A stretch of DNA of 64,000 bases from Alkaliflexus imshenetskii DSM 15055 (GTDB lineage: Bacteria > Bacteroidota > Bacteroidia > Bacteroidales > Marinilabiliaceae): positions 3,721,641 to 3,785,640 of the forward strand of contig NZ_KI912105.1 of assembly GCF_000517065.1 (NCBI RefSeq). Reading direction: 5' to 3'. Under the pieces are notes generated by a model. That model saw only the letters and a list, made by a program, of their open reading frames with translations. It was not told where the DNA came from and ran no database searches. This document shows positions 27,880-37,223 of the stretch, piece by piece; positions within the stretch are counted from its first letter, which is position 1, and every line of letters starts with the position of its first letter. The translations under genes were made by a program, and so were the position numbers.

Positions 27880-30800
27880 ATGGGTAATAGATTTTCTGAA
27901 TATAAAGGACTGGATCTCTCATCAATTAATAAAGAAGTATTAAAGAAGTGGGAGGATGACAATACTTTTGAACAGAGTTTGAAAGAACGTGAAGGGCAGC
28001 CCTCGTTTATTTTTTATGAGGGGCCGCCATCGGCAAATGGCATGCCCGGCATTCACCACGTGATGTCAAGAACCATTAAAGATGTGGTTTGTCGTTATAA
28101 AACCCAGCAAGGACATCAGGTACACCGCAAAGCCGGGTGGGACACACACGGACTCCCCGTTGAACTGGGTGTTGAAAAAGCATTGGGCATAACCAAAGAA
28201 GACATTGGTAAGTCTATTTCTGTGGCCGACTATAACAAAGCCTGCCGCGTGGATGTGATGAAATATACCGATATGTGGGAAGATTTAACTCACAAAATGG
28301 GTTATTGGGTCGATATGGAAAACCCATACATCACTTTCGACAACAGATACATCGAAACGCTTTGGTGGATGCTGAAAGAGCTTTATAAAAAAGGCCTTCT
28401 TTACAAAGGATACACCATTCAGCCCTATTCTCCAGCCGCAGGCACCGGCTTAAGTACGCACGAACTGAATCAACCCGGATGCTACCGCGACGTGAAAGAT
28501 ACCACCTGCACAGCGCAGTTTAAAGTGGTTAAAAATGGCGATTCTGATTTTGTTTTCGATGGCGTGGATACGGACCTGTTTTTTCTGGCTTGGACAACCA
28601 CTCCCTGGACGTTGCCTTCTAACACAGCCCTTGCTGTAGGACCCAACATCACTTATGTGCGGGTGCGCACGTTTAATCCATACACCTCCGAGCCAGTAAC
28701 CGTTATTCTGGCGAAAGATCTTCTCAGCTCATTTTTTAGCGAAAAAAATGCTGAACTTAAACTTTCCGACTATGTTCCTGGTGATAAAAAAATACCATTT
28801 GAAGTAACTGCCGAATACACCGGTGAGCAGCTAAAGGGGATTCGGTATGAGCAACTCGTGCCATGGATTAAGCCCGATGGCGATGCTTTTCGCGTTATAA
28901 CCGGTGATTTTGTTACGACCGAAGATGGTACTGGCATCGTTCACATTGCACCAACTTTTGGTGCCGATGACGACCGTGTTGCCAAAGTGGCCGGTATTGC
29001 ACCACTTATTCTTATCGACAGAGATGGAAAGCGACAGCCAATGGTTGATCGCACCGGAAAGTTTTTCCTCATTAAGGATTTGGATGCCGATTTTGTACGT
29101 AACAATGTGAATATTGATTTGTACGGCGAATTTGCCGGTCGATATGTCAAGAATGCTTACGACGATAAGCTCGGCGATGAAGATGCCACACTCGATGTGG
29201 ACTTGTCTGTGATGCTTAAGAAAGAGAATAAGGCTTTCCGTGTAGAGAAACACGTGCACAACTACCCTCATTGCTGGCGTACAGATAAACCGGTGTTATA
29301 CTATCCGCTTGACAGCTGGTTCATCAAAACCACAGCTGTGAGAGACCGGATGATTGAACTCAACAACACCATCAACTGGAAGCCGGAAAGTACCGGCACC
29401 GGCAGATTTGGAAAGTGGCTCGAGAATTTGGTGGATTGGAACCTGAGTCGCTCCCGCTATTGGGGTACACCGCTTCCAATTTGGCGCACAGAAGATGGTT
29501 CATCCGAGATTTGTATTGGTTCCGTTGAGGAGCTTATGGCTGAAATCAATAAAGCCATAAAGGCTGGTGTGATGACCAAAAATCCTTTTGAAGGGTTTGA
29601 GGCCGGCGATTTTTCAGATAAAAACTACGACAAGATAGATTTGCATCGTCCTTATGTGGATGACATCGTATTGGTATCGGATAAGGGACAGCCAATGTAC
29701 CGCGAATCTGACCTGATTGATGTGTGGTTTGATTCAGGTGCCATGCCCTATGCGCAAATGCACTTTCCTTTCGAGAACAAGGATGCCATGCCTTTTCCAG
29801 CCGATTTTATTGCTGAAGGTGTGGATCAAACCCGTGGATGGTTTTTTACTTTGCATGCCTTGTCAACCATGTTGTTTGACTCTGTGGCGTTTAAAAACAT
29901 CATCTCAAACGGCCTGGTGCTCGATAAAAACGGCAACAAAATGTCCAAAAGGCTCGGAAATGCCGTTGATCCATTCAAAGTAATTGATGAATACGGGTCT
30001 GATCCTTTGCGTTGGTATATGATGACCAATTCGCAGCCATGGGATAACCTGAAATTTGACATCTCCGGCATCGATGAGGTTAAGCGTAAGTTTTTTGGAA
30101 CGCTTTACAATACCTATTCATTCTTTGCATTATATGCCAATGTGGATGGTTTTAAGGGTGGTGAAGCTCAGGTGCCGGTGGCAGAGCGCCCTGAAATCGA
30201 CCGCTGGGTTATCTCTTTGTTGAATACGTTGATAAAAGAGGTAGTAACAGCGTATGAGAATTATGAGCCTACACGTGCCGGAAGAGCCATACAGGATTTT
30301 GTAACCGAGAACCTGAGTAACTGGTATGTTCGTCTCAACCGCAAGCGTTTCTGGGGTGGTGAGTTTGATAAAGACAAACTCGCTGCATACCAAACTCTCT
30401 ATAGCTGTCTGGAAACGGTGGCCGTGCTTGGTGCTCCCATCGCACCTTTTTATATGGACAGGCTGTACACCGATTTGAATACAGTTTCCAAAACAAGTAA
30501 TACATCGGTTCACCTGGCACTTATGCCCGTTTGGAATGAGTCACTCATAAACAAGGATTTGGAAGAGCGCATGAGTTATGCGCAGCAGATTTCTTCTATG
30601 GTTTTGGCTTTGCGCCGTAAGGTGAGCATTAAGGTGCGTCAGCCACTGCAAAAAATTATGGTGCCTGTACTAAATCCGGTTTTCGAAACCCAGCTTGAGG
30701 CTGTGAAGGATTTGATTCTGGCCGAGGTAAACGTGAAAGAGCTTGAATACTTAAAAGATAGTGGTGGTGTTCTGGTGAAGAAGATTAAACCAAACTTCAA

Positions 30801-31305
30801 GTCACTGGGTCCAAAGCATAGCAAGCTGATGAAGGATATTGCAGCAGTTATTAACAACATGACTGGTGATGATATATCCAGATTTGAACAGGATGGAAAA
30901 TATGACATCATTGCTCAGGGTCAGGCCATCACCCTTGAATTGGAAGACGTTGAAATATTGAGCGAGGACATACCGGGATGGCTTGTAGCCAATGAAGGTC
31001 GTATTACCGTTGCCCTCGACATAACAGTGACAGAGGTGCTTAAAGAGGAGGGTATTGCCCGTGAGTTGATAAATCGCATTCAGAATCTCAGAAAGGAAAG
31101 TGGTTTGGATGTTACCGATAAGATAAAGCTAACCATTGCTCGACATGAGGCCATTAACAAGGCCGTTGAAAAACATAAGTCTTATATCGGTTCACAAACC
31201 TTGGCCGCAGAGGTTATTCTAACTGATAAATGTAACGATTCGTCGGCACTATCCGTAGAAATTGATACCGATGTAGAAACGACTATATCCATTGAAAAGT
31301 ACTAA
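27880..31305 (+). CDS. ileS: Isoleucyl-tRNA synthetase
   Basis: 1141 aa class I synthetase. The HIGH region reads GPPSANGMPGIHH (residues about 48-60), as in the long, eukaryote-like type-2 IleS, and KMSKR sits at about 687-691. The editing (CP1) domain and WDTHGLPVELGVEKALG are present, and the C-terminus is long. Type-2 enzymes are known in the family to be less sensitive to mupirocin; this is an expectation, not seen here. It is followed by a DksA-like gene and lspA on the same strand, an order common in Bacteroidota. Confidence 0.96.
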   Translation: MGNRFSEYKGLDLSSINKEVLKKWEDDNTFEQSLKEREGQPSFIFYEGPPSANGMPGIHHVMSRTIKDVVCRYKTQQGHQVHRKAGWDTHGLPVELGVEKALGITKEDIGKSISVADYNKACRVDVMKYTDMWEDLTHKMGYWVDMENPYITFDNRYIETLWWMLKELYKKGLLYKGYTIQPYSPAAGTGLSTHELNQPGCYRDVKDTTCTAQFKVVKNGDSDFVFDGVDTDLFFLAWTTTPWTLPSNTALAVGPNITYVRVRTFNPYTSEPVTVILAKDLLSSFFSEKNAELKLSDYVPGDKKIPFEVTAEYTGEQLKGIRYEQLVPWIKPDGDAFRVITGDFVTTEDGTGIVHIAPTFGADDDRVAKVAGIAPLILIDRDGKRQPMVDRTGKFFLIKDLDADFVRNNVNIDLYGEFAGRYVKNAYDDKLGDEDATLDVDLSVMLKKENKAFRVEKHVHNYPHCWRTDKPVLYYPLDSWFIKTTAVRDRMIELNNTINWKPESTGTGRFGKWLENLVDWNLSRSRYWGTPLPIWRTEDGSSEICIGSVEELMAEINKAIKAGVMTKNPFEGFEAGDFSDKNYDKIDLHRPYVDDIVLVSDKGQPMYRESDLIDVWFDSGAMPYAQMHFPFENKDAMPFPADFIAEGVDQTRGWFFTLHALSTMLFDSVAFKNIISNGLVLDKNGNKMSKRLGNAVDPFKVIDEYGSDPLRWYMMTNSQPWDNLKFDISGIDEVKRKFFGTLYNTYSFFALYANVDGFKGGEAQVPVAERPEIDRWVISLLNTLIKEVVTAYENYEPTRAGRAIQDFVTENLSNWYVRLNRKRFWGGEFDKDKLAAYQTLYSCLETVAVLGAPIAPFYMDRLYTDLNTVSKTSNTSVHLALMPVWNESLINKDLEERMSYAQQISSMVLALRRKVSIKVRQPLQKIMVPVLNPVFETQLEAVKDLILAEVNVKELEYLKDSGGVLVKKIKPNFKSLGPKHSKLMKDIAAVINNMTGDDISRFEQDGKYDIIAQGQAITLELEDVEILSEDIPGWLVANEGRITVALDITVTEVLKEEGIARELINRIQNLRKESGLDVTDKIKLTIARHEAINKAVEKHKSYIGSQTLAAEVILTDKCNDSSALSVEIDTDVETTISIEKY

Positions 31306-31342
31306 CGATTCTAATAATCAGACCCAGGAAAAATCTATGATC

Positions 31343-31720
31343 ATGAGCGAGAAAACAAGATATTCGGAAGAAGAACTTCAGGAGTTTAAGGAGATAATCC
31401 TTATGAAGCTTGACAAAGCCAGAAAAGATTATGAACTTCTGAAAAACACCATCACCCTTGAGGATGGTAACGACACACAGGATACTTCACCTACTTTTAA
31501 GGTGCTTGAAGAAGGTGCTGCGGTATTGTCAAAGGAGGAAGCAGGTAAACTGGCCCAGCGTCAACAGAAGTTTATACAGCATCTTCAAGCTGCATTGGTG
31601 CGCATTGAGAATAAAACCTACGGGGTTTGTCGTGAAACAGGCAAACTGATTCCTAAGGAAAGGCTGCGCGCTGTACCGCATGCCACACTTTCTATTGATG
31701 CAAAGCGTAACCAAAAATAG
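31343..31720 (+). CDS. TraR/DksA-family protein lacking the zinc cysteines
   Basis: 125 aa from the ATG at 31343 (MSEKTRYSEEELQEFKEIIL); an ATG at 31337 adds two residues. It has an N-terminal coiled coil with acidic tip residues (LEDGNDTQDTSPT), then the DksA C-terminal region IENKTYGVCRETGKLIPKER and LRAVPHATLSIDAKR. Only one of the four zinc-binding cysteines remains (YGVCRETG), so it probably folds without zinc, as in other Bacteroidota members. Expected role: binding in the RNA polymerase secondary channel. It starts 37 bases after ileS. Confidence 0.88.
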   Translation: MSEKTRYSEEELQEFKEIILMKLDKARKDYELLKNTITLEDGNDTQDTSPTFKVLEEGAAVLSKEEAGKLAQRQQKFIQHLQAALVRIENKTYGVCRETGKLIPKERLRAVPHATLSIDAKRNQK

Positions 31721-31820
31721 ATTGTCCTTAATGGGTATTTATGAGGTTTAATTTATAGTTATATAAAGGGTGACATGGGTATCTTGTGGTACCATGATCA
31801 CCCTTGTTTGTAAAATTTTG

Positions 31821-32429
31821 ATGATGAATAAACTAAAGAAATCTTTAATAATTATCGGTGTGGTACTGCTGATTGATCAGGCACTCAAAATCTGGATTAA
31901 AACCAATATGATGCTTGGTCAGGAATATCGCATTTTCGATTGGTTTATCATTCATTTTGTTGAGAATAACGGAATGGCCTTTGGGATGGAATTGGCAGGA
32001 CGATACGGCAAAATGTTTCTAAGCATTTTCAGAATACTGGCTGTGTTTGGCATTGGCTGGTATCTTTATCGTTTGGCCAAAAAGGATGCACCTATGGGGT
32101 TGATATTGAGCGTGAGTCTTGTACTGGCTGGCGCCATTGGCAACATCATCGACAGTGCCTTTTATGGTATGATATTCGATGCCAGTTACGGACGTGTGGC
32201 TACATTTCTGCCTCCCGATGGCGGTTATGCTCCCTTCTTGCACGGAAAGGTGGTTGATATGTTTTACTTTCCCATACTACGTGGCACCTATCCTGAGTGG
32301 ATGCCTATGGTAGGTGGTAATCAGTTCATCTTTTTCAGGCCAGTTTTTAACATTGCCGATGCATCCATAACAATTGGGATTTTCGTCATTCTGATTTTTC
32401 AAAAGCGTTTTTTCCCTGAGCATCAATAA
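31821..32429 (+). CDS. lspA: Lipoprotein signal peptidase (signal peptidase II)
   Basis: 202 aa from the ATG at 31821 (ATG 31824 equally possible). Four membrane helices. Conserved segments: VENNGMAFGM, GNIIDSAFYG, GKVVDMFYFP with the first catalytic Asp and FNIADASITIG with the second. It cleaves prolipoprotein signal peptides after lipid attachment, as needed for the several lipoproteins in this window. A loop insertion (FLPPDGGYAPFLHG) is usual for the phylum. Third gene of the ileS cluster, ended by a strong terminator. Confidence 0.95.
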   Translation: MMNKLKKSLIIIGVVLLIDQALKIWIKTNMMLGQEYRIFDWFIIHFVENNGMAFGMELAGRYGKMFLSIFRILAVFGIGWYLYRLAKKDAPMGLILSVSLVLAGAIGNIIDSAFYGMIFDASYGRVATFLPPDGGYAPFLHGKVVDMFYFPILRGTYPEWMPMVGGNQFIFFRPVFNIADASITIGIFVILIFQKRFFPEHQ

Positions 32430-32461
32430 GAGAAATCATCGTATTGGCAGCACTCATATAC

Positions 32462-32503
32462 AATCGCAACCATCGGTATAAACCTTTGGTTGCGATTTTT
32501 TCT
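32462..32503 (+). terminator. lspA terminator
   Basis: AATCGCAACC, a 16-base loop, GGTTGCGATT, then TTTTCTTC. A perfect 10-bp stem 32 bases past lspA. It may also act on the convergent HD phosphodiesterase gene. Confidence 0.85.
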
Positions 32504-32540
32504 TCTCTTTATTTGAATGAGTTTTATTGTGGAGAGTGCG

Positions 32541-34697
32541 TCAGTTTTTGGGGTTGATGCTTTTCTCTTTTTTACTTCGTTTTAGTTCCGGATATTCAAT
32601 GCGCGCATGGTAGATGTTTTTCAACTTTGATTTGAATACCTCTTTTACTTCAGATATCTCCTTAAAAGTGATTGGTGCATTAATAAACTGGTTCTCCGAA
32701 ATCTGATCGTTGATGATATTTTCAACCAAACGGTCAATCTCATCATCGGTATAATTTTTTAAACTTCGTGAAGCTGCTTCCACCGAATCGGCCATCATCA
32801 ACACAGCGGTCTCTTTTGTAAACGGAGTGGGCCCCGGATAGGTGAACAGACTTACATCCGCTACTTCTTGCGGATTCTGGTTCATGTAGGAGTTGTAAAA
32901 ATACTTGGTCTTCATTGTGCCCTGGTGGGTTACAATAAAATCAACAATTTGTCGGGGCAGCTTTTCTTTATGAGCCATTTTCACCCCATTTTCGATGTGA
33001 TGAATCACAATTTGAGCACTCTCATCATACGGTAGTTTATCGTGTGGATTGAGTGTTCCGGCTTGGTTTTCGGTAAAGTACATAGGTGATCCAAGTTTAC
33101 CGATATCGTGATACATGGCACCTGCACGCACCAGTAATGGGTTGCCTCCAATTTTGTAAACGGCTTCCTGAGCCAGATTTCCAACTTGAATCGAGTGTTG
33201 GAAGGTGCCCGGTGCCTTTTCAGCCAAACGTCTGAGCACAGGATGGTTTGTGTCCGCCAGCTCTACAAGTGTCACATCAGATAAAAATCCAAAAAGTTTC
33301 TCAAAGATGAATATCAATGGATAAATTAACATGAGCATCAACCCATTGATTATGAATTGATAGTAGCGTGTGTGGTCAATGGCGCTTAAGTCTCCTTCCT
33401 GCCATAAGGCCAGCCCTGTATAAAACAACGAATAAGTGAGCATCACAAACAATGCGGCACGGAAAAGCTGCGAACGGCGAACCATTCTGAAGAGGCTGAA
33501 CATGGCAGTAAGTCCCACCGGAATTTGCATGATGACAAACTCGAAACTGTTATGGGCAAAAAAAGCGGCCATGAGGATGGTGGCTACATGCAGAAAAAAT
33601 GCCAATCGCGAATCAAAAAACAATCTTACAATAATGGGCAATATGGCAAACGGAATGATGTATATAGGGAAGAAACTGCCAAGATGCGCAACCCGTGCCA
33701 GCAGAAGCATCGACGCTACCATGATGAGTGTAAACATCACCGAACGGAGGTTGTTGTAAACATCTTTCCTGAAAAAGTACATGAAAAAGAAGATGATAAC
33801 AAAAAAGAGTGTTACAATTGTTCCCTGACCCAACAAAATGAAGTAATGGCTGGCTCTTTTGCCAAGACTGGTTTCATACTCTATTTTAAGCGAATCCAGA
33901 ATTTTACCCGTTTCTTCTGAAATTATCTCTCCGGTATCGATGATACGCTGTCCGGCCAGAACGATGCCACTGGTAAGGCTGATGTTTCGGATTATGTTCT
34001 GTCGCTCTTGTTCTGAACGCTCTGACTCATAAATCACATTGGGATCGAGAAAGCGATTCAGCTTTAAATCATTGATAAAATTGTCAATTTGTCTTATGTC
34101 GGTATTTGATTGACCGTCAATGTATTTTAGGAGAGATGATACCAATTGGGTGTAGGCCGTCTGATAACTTAGAAAATCGCCATACTCAAACGGCTCGGCA
34201 AAGTTATCCTTTACCACCATTATAACAGACGTGGATGCGAGCGATTCATGTTCATCGGGCAGCGTAATGATGCCACGGTTGTATATGTTAGTGAGAATCA
34301 GTTCTGCTTCTTTGGCAACCTTCGTGTACAATGTTTGCTGTGAGCCATTTCTCGAGATTTGCAAAAAAGGATATTTGGCTATTAATAAGGGTTTCTCTTC
34401 TTTATATATCTGAGCAAATTTCTGCTTTGTGGCTTCCAAAACTTCTTGGTTTAGTGTGAAGTAGGGCCGAAAGTTGATGAGGGCGTTATCCCTGTCTGTT
34501 TTTAGCTCAGCTGGCGTTTTATAAATTGGAAAGTCGAAGGGAGCTATCAACGTTGTATGTCGCCATGGTTTTCCGCGTGTATATTCATAGCGAAATTTGC
34601 CCTGACGTGGGAAGATATATATTACAAGCGCAATGGCAAAAATAAAAAGCAGTGCCCGATTGATGGGGATTGAATATTTCTTAATTTTGTCAAACAT
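32541..34697 (-). CDS. 7TM-HD domain phosphodiesterase (PgpH/YqfF family)
   Basis: 718 aa from the ATG at 34697 (MFDKIKKYSIPINRALL); an ATG-like start 12 bases upstream is also possible. An N-terminal anchor is followed by an extracytoplasmic 7TMR-HDED domain (about 70-290), seven membrane helices (about 295-490) and a cytoplasmic HD domain with YHDIGKLGSPMYF near residue 530, and HHIENGVKMAHKEKLP, ADSVEAASR. Family members hydrolyse cyclic di-AMP. It stands alone, so the role in c-di-AMP and osmotic or wall control is inferred from family. Confidence 0.92.
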   Translation of the reverse strand: MFDKIKKYSIPINRALLFIFAIALVIYIFPRQGKFRYEYTRGKPWRHTTLIAPFDFPIYKTPAELKTDRDNALINFRPYFTLNQEVLEATKQKFAQIYKEEKPLLIAKYPFLQISRNGSQQTLYTKVAKEAELILTNIYNRGIITLPDEHESLASTSVIMVVKDNFAEPFEYGDFLSYQTAYTQLVSSLLKYIDGQSNTDIRQIDNFINDLKLNRFLDPNVIYESERSEQERQNIIRNISLTSGIVLAGQRIIDTGEIISEETGKILDSLKIEYETSLGKRASHYFILLGQGTIVTLFFVIIFFFMYFFRKDVYNNLRSVMFTLIMVASMLLLARVAHLGSFFPIYIIPFAILPIIVRLFFDSRLAFFLHVATILMAAFFAHNSFEFVIMQIPVGLTAMFSLFRMVRRSQLFRAALFVMLTYSLFYTGLALWQEGDLSAIDHTRYYQFIINGLMLMLIYPLIFIFEKLFGFLSDVTLVELADTNHPVLRRLAEKAPGTFQHSIQVGNLAQEAVYKIGGNPLLVRAGAMYHDIGKLGSPMYFTENQAGTLNPHDKLPYDESAQIVIHHIENGVKMAHKEKLPRQIVDFIVTHQGTMKTKYFYNSYMNQNPQEVADVSLFTYPGPTPFTKETAVLMMADSVEAASRSLKNYTDDEIDRLVENIINDQISENQFINAPITFKEISEVKEVFKSKLKNIYHARIEYPELKRSKKEKSINPKN

Positions 34698-34899
34698 GAT
34701 AAATGTCAAGTTTTAGAATGAGTCTAAAGTAGGGTTTTCGCAGGTTTTACAGCAATTTTTAAAGCATAACAATTCACGTAATTTTTTTTATTGTTTATCT
34801 TTCCAATATAATTGTAACCCGCTATATCGGCTGTTATTCCAGTCACAGTCCGAAATATAACACTAATTCGTAATATTTGTTAGTTCAAAATGGGAAATG

Positions 34900-34929
34900 T
34901 TTGCCTAAACCGCTAACTGCATAAATTTG
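34900..34929 (+). promoter_or_regulatory. Promoter of the NlpC/P60-NUDIX operon
   Basis: TTTG at 34900-34903 and TAAATTTG at 34922-34929, 18 bases apart. Transcription would start about 50 bases before the ATG at 34986. Confidence 0.6.
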
Positions 34930-34985
34930 GATTTCTATTGTGTATATTGGTAAACATTCTTTAGGTTTAATCAAAATCGAATATA

Positions 34986-35765
34986 ATGAGCATAATTGGT
35001 TCTATCAGTCCTTTCAGTGTCATCCCTATGCGCATCGAGCCCGATGAACGTGCAGCACTCGAAACACAGATTCTGTTTGGTGAGGTGTTTTATGTTCTGG
35101 AGCAAATCCCGGGTTGGTGCCGTGTAAAGAATGATTTCGATGGTTACGAAGGATGGGTGGATGAAAAAGTGGTGGTTTCAGCACGTGATAAGGAAATTGA
35201 ACTGTGGCAATCACAACAGGGAATTGTTGTATCTACGCCATTCCTAAAGTTGATACGTGAGCCTGATAAGTCCACACAAATCATTTCTGCTGGCAGCCGA
35301 ATTGTATTCAATGGTGAAGACCGGAACGCCTTTATAATCGGACAGCGTGAATATTATCTGCAAGGTGTACTACCTGAGCGCAAGCCCGATTTGGAGGAGG
35401 TTGCCAAAGGTTTTCTTAATGCCTCCTATTTATGGGGAGGGCGCAGCTTTTTTGGTATCGATTGCTCCGGCTTGTCACAAATTGTTTTTAAGATTATTGG
35501 TAAAGCATTGCCACGCAATGCTTCGCAGCAAATTGATTGCGGAAGTATGGTAAGTTTTGTGGAGGAGGCACGTGCCGGCGACCTGGCATTTTTCGATAAC
35601 GAGAATGGCGACATCATTCATGTGGGTATTTGCCTTGGCCAGGGACGAATTCTGCATGCCAGTGGTGAGGTACGGATTGATCACCTTGATCATCAGGGAA
35701 TCTTTAACCGTGAGAAACAGAAATACACCCATCATTTAAGGGTAATAAAGCGCATTTTAGATTAG
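34986..35765 (+). CDS. NlpC/P60 cell-wall peptidase with SH3 domains
   Basis: 259 aa. Two SH3-like segments come first (about 10-65 with GWCRVKNDFDGYEGWVDEK, and about 75-125), then the C40 domain: catalytic Cys in FGIDCSGLSQIVFK (about 160) and His in GDIIHVGICLGQGRILHASG (about 211). It cleaves D-Glu-diaminopimelate bonds in peptidoglycan peptides, as in YkfC-like gamma-D-glutamyl-L-diamino acid peptidases. No clear signal peptide, so a role in recycling of wall peptides inside the cell is plausible. A NUDIX gene follows 5 bases later. Confidence 0.9.
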   Translation: MSIIGSISPFSVIPMRIEPDERAALETQILFGEVFYVLEQIPGWCRVKNDFDGYEGWVDEKVVVSARDKEIELWQSQQGIVVSTPFLKLIREPDKSTQIISAGSRIVFNGEDRNAFIIGQREYYLQGVLPERKPDLEEVAKGFLNASYLWGGRSFFGIDCSGLSQIVFKIIGKALPRNASQQIDCGSMVSFVEEARAGDLAFFDNENGDIIHVGICLGQGRILHASGEVRIDHLDHQGIFNREKQKYTHHLRVIKRILD

Positions 35766-35770
35766 TTTTA

Positions 35771-36235
35771 ATGATGTATCGATACGAATATCCCCGGCCA
35801 TCAGTTACTGCAGATGTGGTGCTATTGGCCGGTTCTGAAGGGAGCCAGAGCATTTTGCTCATACAGCGGGCGCATGAGCCACATAAGGATATGTGGGCCT
35901 TGCCGGGTGGTTTTGTGGATGAGAATGAGGATTTGCCTGATACCGCCGTGCGTGAGTTGTTTGAAGAGACTGGCATTGAGCGTGTTGGTCTGAAACAGAT
36001 TGGCGCTTTTGGCAAGCCCGGACGCGACCCTCGCGGACATACCATCACCATTGCTTTCTTAGGGATAATTCCGGATAGAGTTTTAGCTGTTGCCGGTGAC
36101 GACGCCAAACACGCTGAGTGGTTTCCGATTAATGAGTTGCCACCTTTGGCTTTCGACCATCATGAAATTATTGAAGTTGCCCTGGAATACCGGAAACAGC
36201 TACTGCTTCAGACTATCGCGCAAAACCAGGAGTGA
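35771..36235 (+). CDS. NUDIX hydrolase
   Basis: 154 aa. The full NUDIX box is present: G(x5)E(x7)REUxEExGU as GGFVDENEDLPDTAVRELFE then ETGI, around residues 49-72. The upstream WALPGG and QRAHEPHKD segments resemble ADP-ribose pyrophosphatase-like and NrtR-like enzymes, but no DNA-binding domain is attached. It hydrolyses a nucleoside diphosphate linked to another moiety; substrate unknown. The 3' end overlaps the convergent WbqC gene by 36 bases. Confidence 0.9.
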   Translation: MMYRYEYPRPSVTADVVLLAGSEGSQSILLIQRAHEPHKDMWALPGGFVDENEDLPDTAVRELFEETGIERVGLKQIGAFGKPGRDPRGHTITIAFLGIIPDRVLAVAGDDAKHAEWFPINELPPLAFDHHEIIEVALEYRKQLLLQTIAQNQE

Positions 36236-36832
36236 TTCCGGCCCTTTGTTAAATATCAAATCCAGTATACTCAGGTTGGGCACAAATCCACCAACGCCCA
36301 GAAATACTTGTCTGTATGGATGTGGTGTAAACAGTGGGTCTGTCAGAAAATCTATCTTGGGATGGATGGTGTTTCTGTAATCTTCAGCTTCAGAATAGAT
36401 GTCTATATAACTTTCTGTAAACTTAACAGATGTATCCACACCCGTGCACTCCATTGCTACAGTCAGGGCGGCCATGTTCATATCTATCAAAAAATTCCAT
36501 CTCTTTTTAAAAATGGGCTCGATGTCATCCTTGTAATATAGATAGTAAGGAGATGAATTGTAGGCCGACTCAATGGATTTCCAATGTACCTCGTTCCATG
36601 GCGTATCATAAGATACCCTTACATCACGGGTAATGGTTTTTTCGCCCGATTTTTTTACCACAGGAACCGATAATGGCAATGAACCGTTGGCACCGTAAAT
36701 AACAAACCGGTTGCGATAACTCTGACGCGAATAGTTACAATTGTGCTCAATATCTGCTTCACCGGCATTGTATAGATGTGCAAAGTATTGAACTGGCGCA
36801 AACAGTGCTGTACTAAATATCTTTTTCCTCAC
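36200..36832 (-). CDS. WbqC-like family protein
   Basis: 210 aa from a GTG at 36832. Family members begin close to the (L/F)xPVQYFA motif (here STALFAPVQYFAHLYNAGEA), and ATG codons further upstream (36874, 36904) would add a basic tail overlapping lapA by up to 92 bases. A TTG at 36838 is another option. Conserved segments: NCNYSRQSYRNRFVIYGANG, SIESAYNSSPYYLYY and LSILDLIFN. WbqC-like proteins are found in O-antigen and surface-glycan loci but the exact reaction is unclear. It overlaps the end of lapA by about 20 bases, so translation is coupled. Confidence 0.82.
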   Translation of the reverse strand: MRKKIFSTALFAPVQYFAHLYNAGEADIEHNCNYSRQSYRNRFVIYGANGSLPLSVPVVKKSGEKTITRDVRVSYDTPWNEVHWKSIESAYNSSPYYLYYKDDIEPIFKKRWNFLIDMNMAALTVAMECTGVDTSVKFTESYIDIYSEAEDYRNTIHPKIDFLTDPLFTPHPYRQVFLGVGGFVPNLSILDLIFNKGPESLLVLRDSLKQ

Positions 36833-37094
36833 GACCAATCTCCTCGGGTGTTTTGATTTTCTTGCCTTGCTCATTTTTCTCAGGCAGCAGTTTCTTGTAG
36901 GCATAAAGTGCTCCGGTTATGAAACCTGTGATAAAGGTGCCAATCAAAAGTATGGCCAGAGAAATGGGAACGCGCTTAATTAGCAATCTTACTTCTACTG
37001 CTTCAGAGTTCTGAACAGAGAATATAACCAGCAATACGGTGAGTGCGATAAATACCCAGAAAGAGAACTGAACTTTTTTCTTCAATACTGTCAT
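36813..37094 (-). CDS. LapA-domain small membrane protein
   Basis: 93 aa with two membrane helices (FSFWVFIALTVLLVIFSVQN and ISLAILLIGTFITGFITGAL) and a charged cytoplasmic tail (KKLLPEKNEQGKKIKTPEE). It matches the DUF1049/LapA family, associated with regulation of envelope lipopolysaccharide assembly in Gram-negative bacteria. Linked on the same strand to the WbqC-like gene, which overlaps its end. Confidence 0.85.
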   Translation of the reverse strand: MTVLKKKVQFSFWVFIALTVLLVIFSVQNSEAVEVRLLIKRVPISLAILLIGTFITGFITGALYAYKKLLPEKNEQGKKIKTPEEIGREEKDI

Positions 37095-37223
37095 GGCTTA
37101 TTTGTTAATGTTATGTTTTCGGAAAAATTGTGATTGATATTTTCGATGCATGTTAATATCAATAATATTTGCCTAATAGTCAAATTAAGCTGCTGCCATT
37201 TTGAGACAATCTTCTTTCTTAAG

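Noticed and set aside
27693-27962. Minus-strand open frame of 89 codons across the ileS promoter
   Set aside because: It overlaps the ileS start antisense and contains the strong ileS promoter. Its last 40 residues look protein-like (GLKAIRIGDDTLVLYN), so a decayed gene end is possible, but there is no family match known to me.
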